Shown here piece after piece: positions 16,851 through 27,467 of a DNA stretch of 64,000 nt. The notes beneath the pieces are model-generated. The model was not told the origin of the DNA. It worked only from the letters and a program-made list of their open reading frames with translations, and ran no database searches. Origin of the DNA: Bradyrhizobium sp. NAS80.1 (GTDB lineage Bacteria > Pseudomonadota > Alphaproteobacteria > Rhizobiales > Xanthobacteraceae); NCBI RefSeq assembly GCF_001908205.1, contig NZ_LGHL01000109.1:17309-81308 (forward strand), given 5' to 3'. Each line of letters starts with the position of its first letter. Position 1 is the first letter of the stretch. A program made the position numbers and the translations under genes.

Positions 16851-17759
16851 ATGGCCGAACAATTGAACGATCGCAGAGATTCCGGCCTTGTCGACAAGCT
16901 CATGCAATATCTGCCGGCGCGCTTCCGTCCCGGCGTCGCAGTCGTGCCGGTGGTGCGGCTGTCCGGCGTGATCGGCGCAGTGACGCCGCTCCGCCCCGGC
17001 ATGACGCTCGCGGGCGTTGCGCGGGTGCTGGAGCGGGCGTTTTCTGTCCGCCATGCGAAGGCGGTTGCACTCGTGATCAACTCGCCCGGCGGCTCGCCGG
17101 TGCAGTCGCGCCAGATTTATCTGCGCATCAAGCAGCTCGCGGCGGAGAAGAAGCTGCCGGTGCTCGTGTTCGTCGAGGACGTCGCGGCCTCCGGCGGCTA
17201 CATGATCGCCTGCGCCGGCGACGAGATCCTTTGCGATCCCTCGTCCATCCTCGGCTCGATCGGCGTGGTCGGCGGCAGCTTTGGTTTCCAGGAGGCGATC
17301 AAGCGGCTCGGCATCGAGCGACGCCTCTACACCGCCGGCGCGCATAAGGCGATGCTCGACCCGTTCCTCCCGGAAAACGCTGATGATGTGGCGAAGCTGA
17401 AGGCGATCCAGCGCGAGATCCACCAGATATTCATTGCGCTGGTGAAGGAGAGCCGCGGCGCACGTCTGAAGGGGACGGACGACACCCTGTTCACGGGCGA
17501 ATACTGGGCCGGCGACAGCGCGATCGCGCTCGGGCTGGCTGACGGGATCGGCGATCTCCGCTCAACTCTTCGTGCCCGCTATGGCGAGAAGGTTCTCACC
17601 CCCGTGATCGCGCAGCCGACCGGGCTGCTGTCCGGCCTTCTGGGGCGGAAATCGCCCGGCGCGGGTCAGCTTTCGGCCCTGGAATCGGTCGCCGGCCTCC
17701 CGGACGAACTGATTTCGGCGGTCGAGACGCGGGCGATTTGGGCGAAATTCGGGTTCTAG
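16851..17759 (+). CDS. S49-family (SppA/SohB-like) signal peptide peptidase
   Basis: A 302-residue serine protease of the ClpP/crotonase-like SppA fold. The nucleophile Ser lies in VAASGGYMIACAGDEI, and the general-base region follows in SSILGSIGVVGGSFGFQEA. VVPVVRLSGVIG at the N-terminus and VINSPGGSP are typical family strands. SppA-type enzymes degrade leftover signal peptides at the membrane. No obvious transmembrane anchor is present, so this is the short form. AGAGG seven bases before the ATG supports the start. The catalytic Lys sits elsewhere in this subfamily and I did not place it with certainty. Confidence 0.92.
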   Translation: MAEQLNDRRDSGLVDKLMQYLPARFRPGVAVVPVVRLSGVIGAVTPLRPGMTLAGVARVLERAFSVRHAKAVALVINSPGGSPVQSRQIYLRIKQLAAEKKLPVLVFVEDVAASGGYMIACAGDEILCDPSSILGSIGVVGGSFGFQEAIKRLGIERRLYTAGAHKAMLDPFLPENADDVAKLKAIQREIHQIFIALVKESRGARLKGTDDTLFTGEYWAGDSAIALGLADGIGDLRSTLRARYGEKVLTPVIAQPTGLLSGLLGRKSPGAGQLSALESVAGLPDELISAVETRAIWAKFGF

Positions 17760-17874
17760 GCGGCGGCCTCCCGCGCCATTTGGTCCGAGGGGAATCGGAG
17801 CCGAGCCAATTGCAGCGCAGCCTCATCTGCGCGACAATGATCGTGGGGGCTGAGCATTGAACAAGGATCGACCG

Positions 17875-18066
17875 ATGCCGCCGTTCGTTGCATTTGCGGG
17901 CGTCTTGGGCGGGCTTGCCGTGGTCCGCTGGGCCTACAAGACCGCTGTCCGGATCAACCAGGAGCTGGAGGAGATGCGCTTGCAGCGCGTCGCCGAGACC
18001 GCCCGTATGGGGGACATCCAGACGCTGAAACGGGACCCCGTGACCGGAGCCTATCGTCCGGGATAG
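17875..18066 (+). CDS. Small membrane-associated hypothetical protein
   Basis: A 63-residue protein with one N-terminal hydrophobic segment (PFVAFAGVLGGLAVVRWAYK), followed by a charged helix (INQELEEMRLQRVAETARMG) and a short tail ending GAYRPG. The ATG at 17875 has AGGA seven bases upstream and is preferred to a TTG at 17857. It is a plausible bitopic membrane protein with a cytoplasmic coiled tail. I know no function for it. A perfect 13-bp hairpin follows 28 bases after its stop. Confidence 0.65.
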   Translation: MPPFVAFAGVLGGLAVVRWAYKTAVRINQELEEMRLQRVAETARMGDIQTLKRDPVTGAYRPG

Positions 18067-18093
18067 TTGCTGATTTTCCAAACGCGCCCTCAT

Positions 18094-18122
18094 TTCGGGG
18101 GCGCCCTCTGGGCGCCCCCGAA
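18094..18122. terminator. Perfect 13-bp GC hairpin
   Basis: TTCGGGGGCGCCC at 18094-18106 and its exact complement at 18110-18122 enclose a three-base loop (TCT). It sits between the small membrane protein gene and glyQ. There is no T-run after it on either strand, so it may act as a transcript end or RNA-stabilising hairpin and not as a classical intrinsic terminator. Confidence 0.5.
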
Positions 18123-18229
18123 GGATGGGCTGTTTGGCCCGAATCCATCCCCCTTTGCCTTGATTCCCATCCCCGCCGTCGATACGGTCCCGCGCGATTC
18201 AAAACCCCCCGCGAGAGCCTGATCTGCCG

Positions 18230-19177
<948 letters not shown>

Positions 19178-19178
<1 letters not shown>

Positions 19179-21283
19179 TGCCTGATCTGTTGCTTGAACT
19201 TTTCTCGGAAGAAATCCCCGCGCGCATGCAGGCCAAGGCGGCGGACGATTTGCGCCGCATGGTCACCGACAAGCTCGTCGCCGAAGGCCTCGTCTATGAC
19301 GGCGCGAAGGCGTTCGCGACGCCGCGCCGCCTTGCGCTGATCGTGCACGGCATTCCCGTGCGCCAGCCCGACCTGAAGACCGAACGTCGCGGACCGAAAA
19401 TCGGCGCGCCCGATGCGGCCGTGCAGGGCTTCCTGAAAGCGACAGGTTTGCAGTCGCTCGACGAAGCCAAGATCCAGCGCGACCCAAAGGGCGACTTCTA
19501 CATCGCGCTGATCGAGAAACCCGGCCGCGACGCGATCGACGTGCTCGCGGAAATCCTGCCCGTGATCATCCGCACCTTCCCCTGGCCGAAATCAATGCGC
19601 TGGGGCGCGCGCTCCGGCAAACCCGGCTCGCTGAATTGGGTGCGCCCGCTGCACGCGATAACCGCGACCTTCGGACTTGAGACCGAAGAGCCTGATGTCG
19701 TGAAGTTCTCGGTCGACGGCATCGAGACCGGCCAGACCACCTACGGCCATCGCTTCCTCGCGCCATCGGCGATTCCTGTGCGCCGGTTCGAGGACTATGA
19801 GGCCAAGCTGCTCGCGGCGAAGGTCGTGCTCGACCCCGAACGCCGCAAGGATGCGATCCTCACCGACGCTAAGCAGCTTGCGTTCGCGCAAGGGTTCGAG
19901 CTCGTCGAGGACCAGAACCTGCTCGACGAGGTCGCTGGCCTCGTCGAATGGCCGGTCGTGCTGATGGGCTCGTTCGACCCGGAATTTTTGGCGACGCCTT
20001 CGGAGGTCATCCGCGCCACCATTCGCAACAACCAAAAGTGCTTTGTGGTCAGCGACCCCAAGAGCAATGAGGGCAAGCTTGCCGCAAAATTCATCCTGGT
20101 CGCCAATATCGAGGCGACCGACGACGGCAAGACCATCATCGCCGGCAACGAACGTGTGATCCGCGCGCGGCTGTCGGATGCGAAGTTCTTCTACGAGACT
20201 GATCTGAAGACGAAGCTTGAGGATCGTCTGCCGAAGTTCAAGCAGATCGTGTTCCACGAGAAGCTCGGCACGCAGGCAGAGCGCATTGAGCGCATCGAAC
20301 GCCTTGCAGGCAAGATCGCGCCGCTTGTCGGCGCCGATGTTGCAAAGGCGACGCGCGCCGCACACCTGGCGAAGGCGGACTTGCTGACCGAAGTCGTCGG
20401 TGAGTTCCCTGAGGTGCAGGGCTTGATGGGCAAGTACTACGCGCTGGCGCAAGGCGAGGATGATTCCGTCGCGGCGGCCTGCGAGGAGCACTACAAGCCG
20501 CAAGGCCCCGCCGATCGCGTGCCGACCGATCCGGTCAGCGTTGTGGTCGCACTCGCCGACAAGCTCGATACGCTCGTCGGCTTCTGGGCGATCGACGAGA
20601 AGCCGACGGGAAGCAAGGATCCGTATGCGCTCCGCCGCGCTGCGCTCGGCGTGATCAGGCTGATTGCCGAGAACGCGCTGCGCCTGTCGCTCATGAAGGT
20701 GGCGGCATCCGCGCTCGCGGGCTTGTCGGTGAAGCCCGCCGATGCGCAGAAACTTCCGAGCGATCTGCTCGCCTTCTTCGCCGACCGCCTGAAGGTCCAG
20801 CTCCGTGAGCAGGGCGCGCGCCACGATCTCGTCGACGCCGTGTTCGCGCTCGGCGGCCAGGACGATCTTCTGATGATCGTCCGCCGCGTCGAGGCGCTCG
20901 GCAAGTTCCTCGATAGCGACGACGGCAGGAACCTGCTCGCTGGCACCAAGCGCGCCAGCAACATCCTCTCGATCGAGGAGAAGAAGGACAAGCGCACGTT
21001 CGACGGTGCGCCTGATACCGCGCTCTACAGCCTCGACGAGGAGAAGGCGCTGGCGAAGGCAATCGGCGAGGTCAAGACGGAAGCAAGCGCTGCTGTCGCG
21101 AGGGAAGACTTTGCCGCCGCAATGAGCGCGATGGCGAAGTTGCGCCCGCCGGTGGATGCGTTCTTCGACAAGGTCCGTGTCAACGATGACGATCCGAAGG
21201 CGCGCGAGAACCGCCTCAAGCTGCTGAACGAGATCCGCAGCGCGACGCGTGCGGTGGCGGACTTCTCGAAGATCCAGGATTGA
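19178..21283 (+). CDS. glyS: Glycyl-tRNA synthetase beta subunit
   Basis: The beta subunit binds and discriminates tRNA-Gly for the tetrameric bacterial glycyl-tRNA synthetase. The 701-residue protein is of normal length, beginning MPDLLLELFSEEIPARMQ, with RRGPKIGAPDAAVQGFLKA, TYGHRFLAP and NNQKCFVV as conserved blocks, an HD-like core (AKADLLTEVVGEFPEVQGLM) and a C-terminal helical anticodon-binding region (PPVDAFFDKVRVNDDDPKAR). The ATG shares its A with the TGA of glyQ, the usual coupled arrangement. It is intact, in contrast to glyQ. Confidence 0.97.
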
Positions 21284-21302
21284 TCGCGCTACAATTGAGG
21301 TT

Positions 21303-21398
21303 GTCATTCCGGGGCGCGCGAAGCGCGAGCCCGGAATCCATAACCACGATCGTGAGTATGGATTCCGGGCCCACGCCTTTGGCGTGCCCCGGAATGAC
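21303..21398. repeat. Palindromic element (GTCATTCCGG class)
   Basis: GTCATTCCGGGGC at the left and GCCCCGGAATGAC at the right are inverted ends, and two inner lobes carry GGATTCCGGGC-type arms. A sister element with the same ends is at 54243-54370. It follows glyS by 20 bases. Confidence 0.8.
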
Positions 21399-21414
21399 GG
21401 CTGCTTCTGAGCAC

Positions 21415-21453
21415 AAAAAAGCCCCGCCCGGCGGGGGGAAGACCGGGCGGGGC
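21415..21453 (-). terminator. Intrinsic terminator for the DUF1236-like gene
   Basis: An 11-bp perfect stem, GCCCCGCCCGG at 21421-21431 with CCGGGCGGGGC at 21443-21453, is followed on the minus strand by six T residues (21415-21420 are A on the plus strand). This is a textbook rho-independent terminator for minus-strand transcription, 125 bases past the stop codon of the gene at 21578-21922. Confidence 0.85.
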
Positions 21454-21577
21454 CTGATGTCCGATTTGACTTTGCTCGCGCCAGCCTGATGCGGCGCGCC
21501 GGACATCGAGTAGAACGGCAGCGTTTTCAAGCGAAGTGGATGCCGGTTCGCGTGAAGAAAACGCGTCCAAACAAGAG

Positions 21578-21922
21578 CTAGTCCATCACCTCGACGATGC
21601 GTCGTGAGCGAGGCTCGACCAGCACGGTCTCACCGTTCACGACGGTGTAGCGATACGTCGTTGCGCCAAAACGTTGCGGCACGTCATAATAGGTGATGCC
21701 GGTCTCGGGTAAGGTGGCACCGACCACCACGCGATCCGGAATACGGAAGGCCGGCACACGTTGTTCGATGACATATTCGCGGAAAGCCGGCCGCTGTTCG
21801 ACCGCTATCGTCGGACCGCCATCGACCACGACGGGCGCGCGTCCCACCGTTTGCGCCTGCGCCGCGACGGGCGAGCCGATCGCGGCCGCGAGCGCTGCAA
21901 GAGCAAGAATCCTGTTCCGCAT
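21578..21922 (-). CDS. DUF1236-like secreted protein
   Basis: A 114-residue protein with a signal peptide (RNRILALAALAAAIGSPVAAQA) and a mature part resembling DUF1236 repeats common in Bradyrhizobium (REYVIEQRVPAF, VGATLPETGITYYDVPQRFG, YTVVNGETVLVEPRSRRIV). The ATG at 21922 has AAGGAG seven bases upstream. It has its own terminator downstream. The product is likely periplasmic; the function of the family is unknown. Confidence 0.85.
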   Translation of the reverse strand: MRNRILALAALAAAIGSPVAAQAQTVGRAPVVVDGGPTIAVEQRPAFREYVIEQRVPAFRIPDRVVVGATLPETGITYYDVPQRFGATTYRYTVVNGETVLVEPRSRRIVEVMD

Positions 21923-22145
21923 GGTCAACTCCTTCGAGAAGATTTTCGGGAAGCGCCAGTGGCGCAACTGGTTGCCAATGCATGCCTCTTCGCAATGTTC
22001 CGGGAAAAGCCCTGCCGCATTCGCGGCAATTTCGGGCAGTTTTCGCGAAGGCAGGAACCCGTGCGGCGCTGCTGCGTCTCTACCCGCGGAACTCGGTCCG
22101 CTATGATCCGGCCGCGATTCGCCTCACTCCACAGAAAGACAATCC

Positions 22146-22301
22146 ATGCACATCACCGTCGCCCACATTTCGCCGATCCTGTCGTTGATTGCGGGTGTGC
22201 TCATTCTGATCATGCCGCGACTCCTCAATCTGATCGTCGCGATCTTCCTCATCATCAACGGTGCGATCGGGCTTGGGCTCCTGAAGTGGCTCCACCTCTA
22301 G
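22146..22301 (+). CDS. DUF3096-type small membrane protein
   Basis: A 51-residue, almost wholly hydrophobic protein that begins MHITVAHISPILSLIAGVLI, with a central LIMPRLLNLIVAIFLIING and a C-terminal GLLKWLHL. Two membrane helices separated by a Pro-Arg turn match the short DUF3096 family of widespread membrane peptides with no known role. It is too short to have been an obvious gene but the composition is unmistakable. It precedes ppdK by 102 bases on the same strand. Confidence 0.8.
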   Translation: MHITVAHISPILSLIAGVLILIMPRLLNLIVAIFLIINGAIGLGLLKWLHL

Positions 22302-22403
22302 CTCCGGTGGTTCATTTTCCGGAACAGTTCGACTTGCGCGGGCCCGCTCAAAGTGGTGTAAGGCCCGCGATTTCCCGTCCCTCTCGCAGGTTGTGTGCAA
22401 GCT

Positions 22404-25352
22404 ATGGCCAAAGCCGCCTCGAAGCCTAAGAAAATACCAGCGAAATCAAAGTCCTCTGCCAACGCTAAAGCCGCGCCCCCGGCCCGCAAGGCGCTTGCCA
22501 AGAGCGCCCCGAAGCCGGCCGCCAAGCCTGCTGCAAAGGCTGCTGCCAAACCCGCTGCCAAGCCGGCCGTGAAGCCCGCCGCGAAGGCTGCGACCAAGCC
22601 GGTTGCGCCGAAGGTTGCCGCCAAGGTCGCTGCGAAGCCGGCACCGAGTAAGGCAGCGCCGAGCGCGGCCAAGGCCGGCAAGTGGGTCTTCACCTTTGGT
22701 GACGGCAAGGCCGAGGGCCGGTCGGAGATGCGCGACCTGCTCGGCGGCAAGGGCGCCAATCTCGCGGAGATGGCCAATCTCGGCCTTCCGGTGCCTCCGG
22801 GCTTCACCATACCGACCTCGGTCTGCACCTATTTCTACGCACACGACAAATCCTATCCGAAAGAGCTGCAGTCGCAGGTTGAGAAGGCGCTGGACTATGT
22901 CGGCAAGTTGACCGGCAAGATCTTCGGCGATGCCAAGAACCCGCTGCTCGTCTCCGTGCGCTCCGGCGCGCGCGCCTCGATGCCGGGCATGATGGACACC
23001 GTGCTCAATCTCGGCCTGAACGACGAGACGGTGGAAGCATTGTCGGAGCTGTCGGGCGACCGCCGCTTCGCCTATGACAGCTATCGCCGCTTCATCACCA
23101 TGTATTCGGACGTGGTGCTCGGTTTCGAGCATCATCACTTCGAGGAAATCCTCGATACCTTCAAGGACAGCCAGGGCTATACGCTCGACACTGATCTGTC
23201 CGCCGAAGACTGGGTCGAGCTGGTCGGCAAGTACAAGGACGCGGTCGCGCGCGAGACCGGCAAAGACTTCCCGCAGGATCCGCACGATCAGCTCTGGGGC
23301 GCAATCGGCGCGGTGTTTTCCTCCTGGATGAACGCGCGCGCGGTGACCTACCGCAAGCTGCACGACATTCCGGAATCCTGGGGCACCGCTGTCAACGTGC
23401 AGGCCATGGTGTTCGGCAACATGGGCGAGACGTCGGCCACCGGCGTTGCCTTCACCCGCAACCCCTCGACCGGCGAGAGCAAGCTTTACGGCGAGTTCCT
23501 GATCAACGCGCAAGGTGAGGACGTGGTGGCGGGCATCCGCACGCCGCAGGACATCACCGAGGACGCGCGGAAGGAATCGGGCTCCGACAAGGCGTCGATG
23601 GAATCGGCGATGCCGCAGGCCTTCAAGGAGCTGACGCGGATCTACACGCTGCTCGAGAAGCACTACCGCGACATGCAGGACATGGAGTTCACGGTCGAGC
23701 AGGGCAAGCTCTGGATGCTCCAGACTCGCGGCGGCAAGCGCACCGCCAAGGCGGCGCTGCGCATCGCGGTCGAGCTCGCCAATGAAGGCCTGATCTCGAA
23801 GAAGGAAGCGGTGACGCGGATCGACCCGGCTTCGCTCGATCAGCTGCTGCATCCGACCATCGATCCCAACGCCAAGCGCGACGTGATCGCGACCGGCCTG
23901 CCGGCCTCGCCCGGTGCGGCCTCCGGCGAGATCGTGTTCTCCTCGGATGAGGCGGCCAAGCTCCAGGCCGACGGACGTAAAGTGATTCTGGTCCGCATCG
24001 AGACCAGCCCCGAAGACATCCACGGCATGCACGCCGCCGAAGGCATCCTGACCACGCGCGGCGGCATGACCTCGCATGCTGCGGTGGTCGCGCGCGGCAT
24101 GGGCAAACCCTGCGTCTCCGGCTGCGGCACCATCCGCGTCGATTACGGCCGCGGCACCATGAGCATCGGCTCGCGCACCTTCAAGACCGGCGACGTCATC
24201 ACCATCGACGGCTCGCTCGGCCAGGTGCTCGCCGGCCGCATGCCGATGATCGAGCCGGAGCTCTCCGGCGAGTTCGGCACGCTGATGAATTGGGCCGACC
24301 AGGTCCGCAAGATCGGCGTGCGCGTCAATGCCGACACGCCGGAAGACGCGCGCACCGCGATCAAGTTCGGCGCGGAAGGCATCGGCCTTTGCCGTACCGA
24401 GCACATGTTCTTCGAGGAGACGCGCATCCGCACAGTGCGCGAGATGATCCTCTCCGAGGACGAGCAATCGCGCCGTGCCGCGCTCGCAAAGCTGCTGCCG
24501 ATGCAGCGTGCCGACTTCGTCGAGCTGTTCGAGATCATGAAGGGCCTGCCCGTCACGATCCGTCTGCTCGATCCGCCGCTGCACGAGTTCCTGCCGCACA
24601 CCCATGCCGAGGTCGAGGAAGTGGCGCGCGCCATGAATACCGACCCGCGGCGCCTGGCTGACCGCGCGCGCGAGCTCTCGGAGTTCAACCCGATGCTCGG
24701 CTTCCGCGGCTGCCGCATCGCGATCGCCTATCCGGAGATCGCCGAGATGCAGGCGCGCGCGATCTTCGAGGCGGCGGTCGAGGCGCAGCGGCGCACCGGC
24801 AAAGCCATCGGTCTCGAGGTGATGGTGCCGCTGATCGCGACCAAGGCCGAGCTCGATCTCGTCAAGGCGCGAATCGATGCGACCGCGCAGGCCGTGATGC
24901 GCGATACGAACACGAAGCTCACCTATCAGGTCGGCACCATGATCGAGCTGCCGCGCGCCTGTTTGCTCGCGGCCGAGATCGCGGAGAGCGCCGAGTTCTT
25001 CTCCTTCGGCACCAACGATCTCACGCAGACGACGTACGGCATCAGCCGTGACGACGCGGCGAGCTTCCTCGGCCCCTACGTGACGAAGGGCATCCTTGCG
25101 GTCGATCCCTTCATCGCGCTCGACCAGGAAGGCGTCGGCGAGCTCGTCAAGATCGGCGTCGCGCGCGGCCGCAAGACGCGTGCTTCGCTCAAGGTCGGCA
25201 TCTGCGGCGAGCACGGCGGCGATCCCGCCTCCGTTGCCTTCTGCCACAATATCGGCCTCGACTACGTCTCCTGCTCGCCCTACCGCGTGCCGATCGCCCG
25301 CCTCGCTGCCGCGCAGGCCGCGCTCAGCAAGGCGATCGCGAGCCAGGCGTAA
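22404..25352 (+). CDS. ppdK: Pyruvate, phosphate dikinase with histone H1-like N-terminal tail
   Basis: PPDK interconverts pyruvate, ATP and phosphate with phosphoenolpyruvate, AMP and pyrophosphate. The 982-residue protein has the nucleotide-binding N-domain (DLLGGKGANLAEMANLGLPV), the phosphohistidine domain with His558 in GGMTSHAAVVARGMGKPCV, and the PEP/pyruvate barrel (EGIGLCRTEHMFF, GTMIELPRACLLA, CGEHGGDPASVAF). About 90 residues before the enzyme proper are almost pure Ala, Lys and Pro, resembling the tail of histone H1; PPDK normally starts directly at KWVFTFGDG-like sequence. The ATG at 22404 is preferred to a GTG at 22395. An intrinsic terminator follows the gene. Confidence 0.96.
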   Translation: MAKAASKPKKIPAKSKSSANAKAAPPARKALAKSAPKPAAKPAAKAAAKPAAKPAVKPAAKAATKPVAPKVAAKVAAKPAPSKAAPSAAKAGKWVFTFGDGKAEGRSEMRDLLGGKGANLAEMANLGLPVPPGFTIPTSVCTYFYAHDKSYPKELQSQVEKALDYVGKLTGKIFGDAKNPLLVSVRSGARASMPGMMDTVLNLGLNDETVEALSELSGDRRFAYDSYRRFITMYSDVVLGFEHHHFEEILDTFKDSQGYTLDTDLSAEDWVELVGKYKDAVARETGKDFPQDPHDQLWGAIGAVFSSWMNARAVTYRKLHDIPESWGTAVNVQAMVFGNMGETSATGVAFTRNPSTGESKLYGEFLINAQGEDVVAGIRTPQDITEDARKESGSDKASMESAMPQAFKELTRIYTLLEKHYRDMQDMEFTVEQGKLWMLQTRGGKRTAKAALRIAVELANEGLISKKEAVTRIDPASLDQLLHPTIDPNAKRDVIATGLPASPGAASGEIVFSSDEAAKLQADGRKVILVRIETSPEDIHGMHAAEGILTTRGGMTSHAAVVARGMGKPCVSGCGTIRVDYGRGTMSIGSRTFKTGDVITIDGSLGQVLAGRMPMIEPELSGEFGTLMNWADQVRKIGVRVNADTPEDARTAIKFGAEGIGLCRTEHMFFEETRIRTVREMILSEDEQSRRAALAKLLPMQRADFVELFEIMKGLPVTIRLLDPPLHEFLPHTHAEVEEVARAMNTDPRRLADRARELSEFNPMLGFRGCRIAIAYPEIAEMQARAIFEAAVEAQRRTGKAIGLEVMVPLIATKAELDLVKARIDATAQAVMRDTNTKLTYQVGTMIELPRACLLAAEIAESAEFFSFGTNDLTQTTYGISRDDAASFLGPYVTKGILAVDPFIALDQEGVGELVKIGVARGRKTRASLKVGICGEHGGDPASVAFCHNIGLDYVSCSPYRVPIARLAAAQAALSKAIASQA

Positions 25353-25379
25353 GCGAAGACTGAGACTACGAGATGCGAG

Positions 25380-25411
25380 AGAGGCGGGGCCAACCCCGCC
25401 TCTTTTCGTTT
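25380..25411 (+). terminator. Intrinsic terminator of ppdK
   Basis: AGAGGCGGGG and CCCCGCCTCT form a 10-bp stem with a CCAA loop, followed by TTTCGTTT. It lies 28 bases after the ppdK stop codon. Confidence 0.9.
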
Positions 25412-25438
25412 GAGGTGACCTTCGCGCCACACACTCGC

Positions 25439-25560
25439 TGTCATCGCCCGCCTTGTGCGCGATTGCGCACTGGGGCGGGCGATCCAGTACGCCGAGACAG
25501 TAATGACTGAATCGAGAAGCCGCGGCGTACTGGATGCCCCGCTTTCGCGGGGCATGACAG
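25439..25560. repeat. Palindromic element (TGTCATCGCCCGCC class)
   Basis: The left arm has a GCGCGATTGCGC hairpin and CGCCCGCC/GGGCGGGCG arms, the centre GATCCAGTACGCC pairs with GGCGTACTGGAT, and the end GCCCCGCTTTCGCGGGGC is a further hairpin. It fills much of the 503-base gap between ppdK and the cell wall hydrolase gene; the rest holds the ppdK terminator and presumably the hydrolase promoter, and I see no gene there. Confidence 0.7.
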
Positions 25561-25855
25561 TGGTGGCGTGGAGACACATGTCGCAACGATGGAGCCGTGC
25601 GCGTCCCGCAATGAGACGCGCCGTCAAGAGTTTCTTCACCATACGCGTTGACCGAATCTTTACCGCTTCGCGTGAGGGCGCATTTACCACCCCGCGCGAT
25701 CACTCCGTGAAACCACCTGTGTTCGCTTGAGTGTGCTGCGCGCGCAACGTCGATTAACGCCCCGGCAACCTAAATTGGATACTGACAATAAAGATCGAAT
25801 TGCACGGATGTGCTGACGTCGATCAGACGAGCGTAAGCGTTGCGTGAGCGTATCG

Positions 25856-27307
25856 ATGTTTGTGTTGCGTAACCATCCGAAGGGCGCGCGGTTCGCGTCC
25901 TTCGGAATCGGTCTCTGCATCTTCGCATTGATGCCGAGAGAGACCGGCTATCAGGACATTGCCTCTCTGCTGGCGCGTCAGCCCGGCGTCGCCGAGCGCT
26001 GGCAGAAGCAGGTGTTTTCTGCGGCGTCCTCTATACAGCTCGCCACCTATAGTTTTTCGCGGCCGATCGGAACCTCGGTTCCGCAGAGTGCGATGGTTCG
26101 CCTCGCGAGCCTCGACGGTCGCGACGTCACCGGCGCGATCACCCGCAATCCGGCGCTGCAGGCGCCGCCGCGCTATCAGGCCGCCGATTTTCCCAAGGTC
26201 GATCGTTCCCTGAAGGGTGATCGCCTTGCAACCGTCACGCCCACGCTGGCTCCCGAGACCGCCGCCCCGGCGGCAGCACCCTCGCAGGACGATCCCGCGA
26301 CGTCGAACAGCTCGGTGTTCGGAGCCAAGACCGTTGCGTTGCCACAGGCGATGTCGCCGGAGTCCGCGGCCGCGCTCGATCCCGAACTCCAGGAAGCGTT
26401 GCGTGCGCCGCCGCTGCCGCAATATGCCAATCCGCCACAAGCCAGTGACGCCGCGCGCTCGCTTGCGATCGAGCCGCTCGAAGCGCTGAAGCAAGCGATT
26501 CCGGCTGCACCGCCGCGCGATCCATTCCGGGTGAAGACCTCGAACCTGTTCTTCGGCAGCTCCTCGCTCGGCGGCAGTCTCGAGAGCATCGAGAGCTGGG
26601 AGCCCGGCGCCGAGCCGCTGATCGTGATGCCCGACCCGGATATGAAAGCGACGGCCTCGCTGTCGCCGCCGTCTGAGGACGTTGCAAGGGACATTGAGAG
26701 CGGCGAGAGCGTCGCGCCGAAAGGCGAAGTCAACGCCGAAAATCAGCGCGGTAAATCACCTGCGGAGCGACTCGCGCTCGACGACAAGTCGCGGGCGAAA
26801 TCGGAAAAGTGCCTCGCCGAGGCGATCTACTTCGAATCGCGCGGCGAGGCCGTGCGCGGCCAGATGGCGGTTGCGCAGGTCGTGATGAACCGCGTGTTCT
26901 CGGGCAAATATCCCGACACCGTGTGCGGCGTGGTCTACCAGAACAAGTATCGCCACTTCGCCTGCCAGTTCACCTTCGCCTGCGACAATAATCCCGACGT
27001 GATCCGCGAGCCCGAAATGTGGGAGCGCGCGAAAAAGATCTCGAAGGCGATGCTCGACGGCCAGATCTGGTTGCCCGAAGTCGGCAAGTCCACGCACTAC
27101 CACGCCTATTGGGTGCGTCCGTCCTGGGTTGCCGAGATGAAGAAGATGTACAAGTTCGGCGTTCACACCTTCTACCGGCCGCGCGCCTGGGGTGACGGCA
27201 GCGAGGAGCCGAGTTGGGGCACGCCGGCCCAGACCGCCGCACTCTCCGCCGAGCTCATCCAGGAAGCCAAGAGCTCCGCCGAGATGGGTGTGAGCGAACG
27301 GCGGTAG
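25856..27307 (+). CDS. SleB-type cell wall hydrolase
   Basis: A 483-residue protein with an N-terminal hydrophobic segment (FASFGIGLCIFALMP) that should anchor it or guide export, then about 300 residues of low-complexity Pro/Ala-rich sequence. A C-terminal Hydrolase_2/SleB domain follows from about residue 320 (CLAEAIYFESRGEAVRGQMA, VVMNRVFSGKYPDTVCGVVY, FACDNNPDVIREPEMW). The Glu in AEAIYFESRGE is the likely catalytic residue of this lytic transglycosylase-like amidase fold. In vegetative bacteria such proteins trim peptidoglycan. An in-frame GTG at 25844 is an alternative start. Confidence 0.88.
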   Translation: MFVLRNHPKGARFASFGIGLCIFALMPRETGYQDIASLLARQPGVAERWQKQVFSAASSIQLATYSFSRPIGTSVPQSAMVRLASLDGRDVTGAITRNPALQAPPRYQAADFPKVDRSLKGDRLATVTPTLAPETAAPAAAPSQDDPATSNSSVFGAKTVALPQAMSPESAAALDPELQEALRAPPLPQYANPPQASDAARSLAIEPLEALKQAIPAAPPRDPFRVKTSNLFFGSSSLGGSLESIESWEPGAEPLIVMPDPDMKATASLSPPSEDVARDIESGESVAPKGEVNAENQRGKSPAERLALDDKSRAKSEKCLAEAIYFESRGEAVRGQMAVAQVVMNRVFSGKYPDTVCGVVYQNKYRHFACQFTFACDNNPDVIREPEMWERAKKISKAMLDGQIWLPEVGKSTHYHAYWVRPSWVAEMKKMYKFGVHTFYRPRAWGDGSEEPSWGTPAQTAALSAELIQEAKSSAEMGVSERR

Positions 27308-27316
27308 TCTTCCTTA

Positions 27317-27458
27317 CCTCGCCCCGCTTGCGGGGAGAGGTCGGATTGCATCGAAGATGCAATCCGGGTGAGGAGGACTCTCCGCGAATGCGATTCTCAC
27401 CGTCTTTGCAGCAGCAGCCCCTCACCCCCACCTTCTCCCCGTAAGAACGGGGAGAGGG
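27317..27458. repeat. Multi-hairpin intergenic element (CTCCCCG class)
   Basis: Three hairpins follow each other: CCTCGCCCCGCttgCGGGGaGAGG, GGATTGCATcgaagATGCAATCC, and CTCTCCCCG-type arms around GTAAGAACGGGG at the right end. A lone copy of the first hairpin is at 59057-59080. It separates the cell wall hydrolase gene from the convergent end of nadC. Confidence 0.7.
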
Positions 27459-27467
27459 AGTAGACCG

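Noticed and set aside
22446..25703. Open frame of about 1085 codons on the minus strand opposite ppdK
   Set aside because: It is the mirror frame of a highly conserved gene in GC-rich DNA. Composition is His/Arg/Asp-rich, and no domain or start signal is present.
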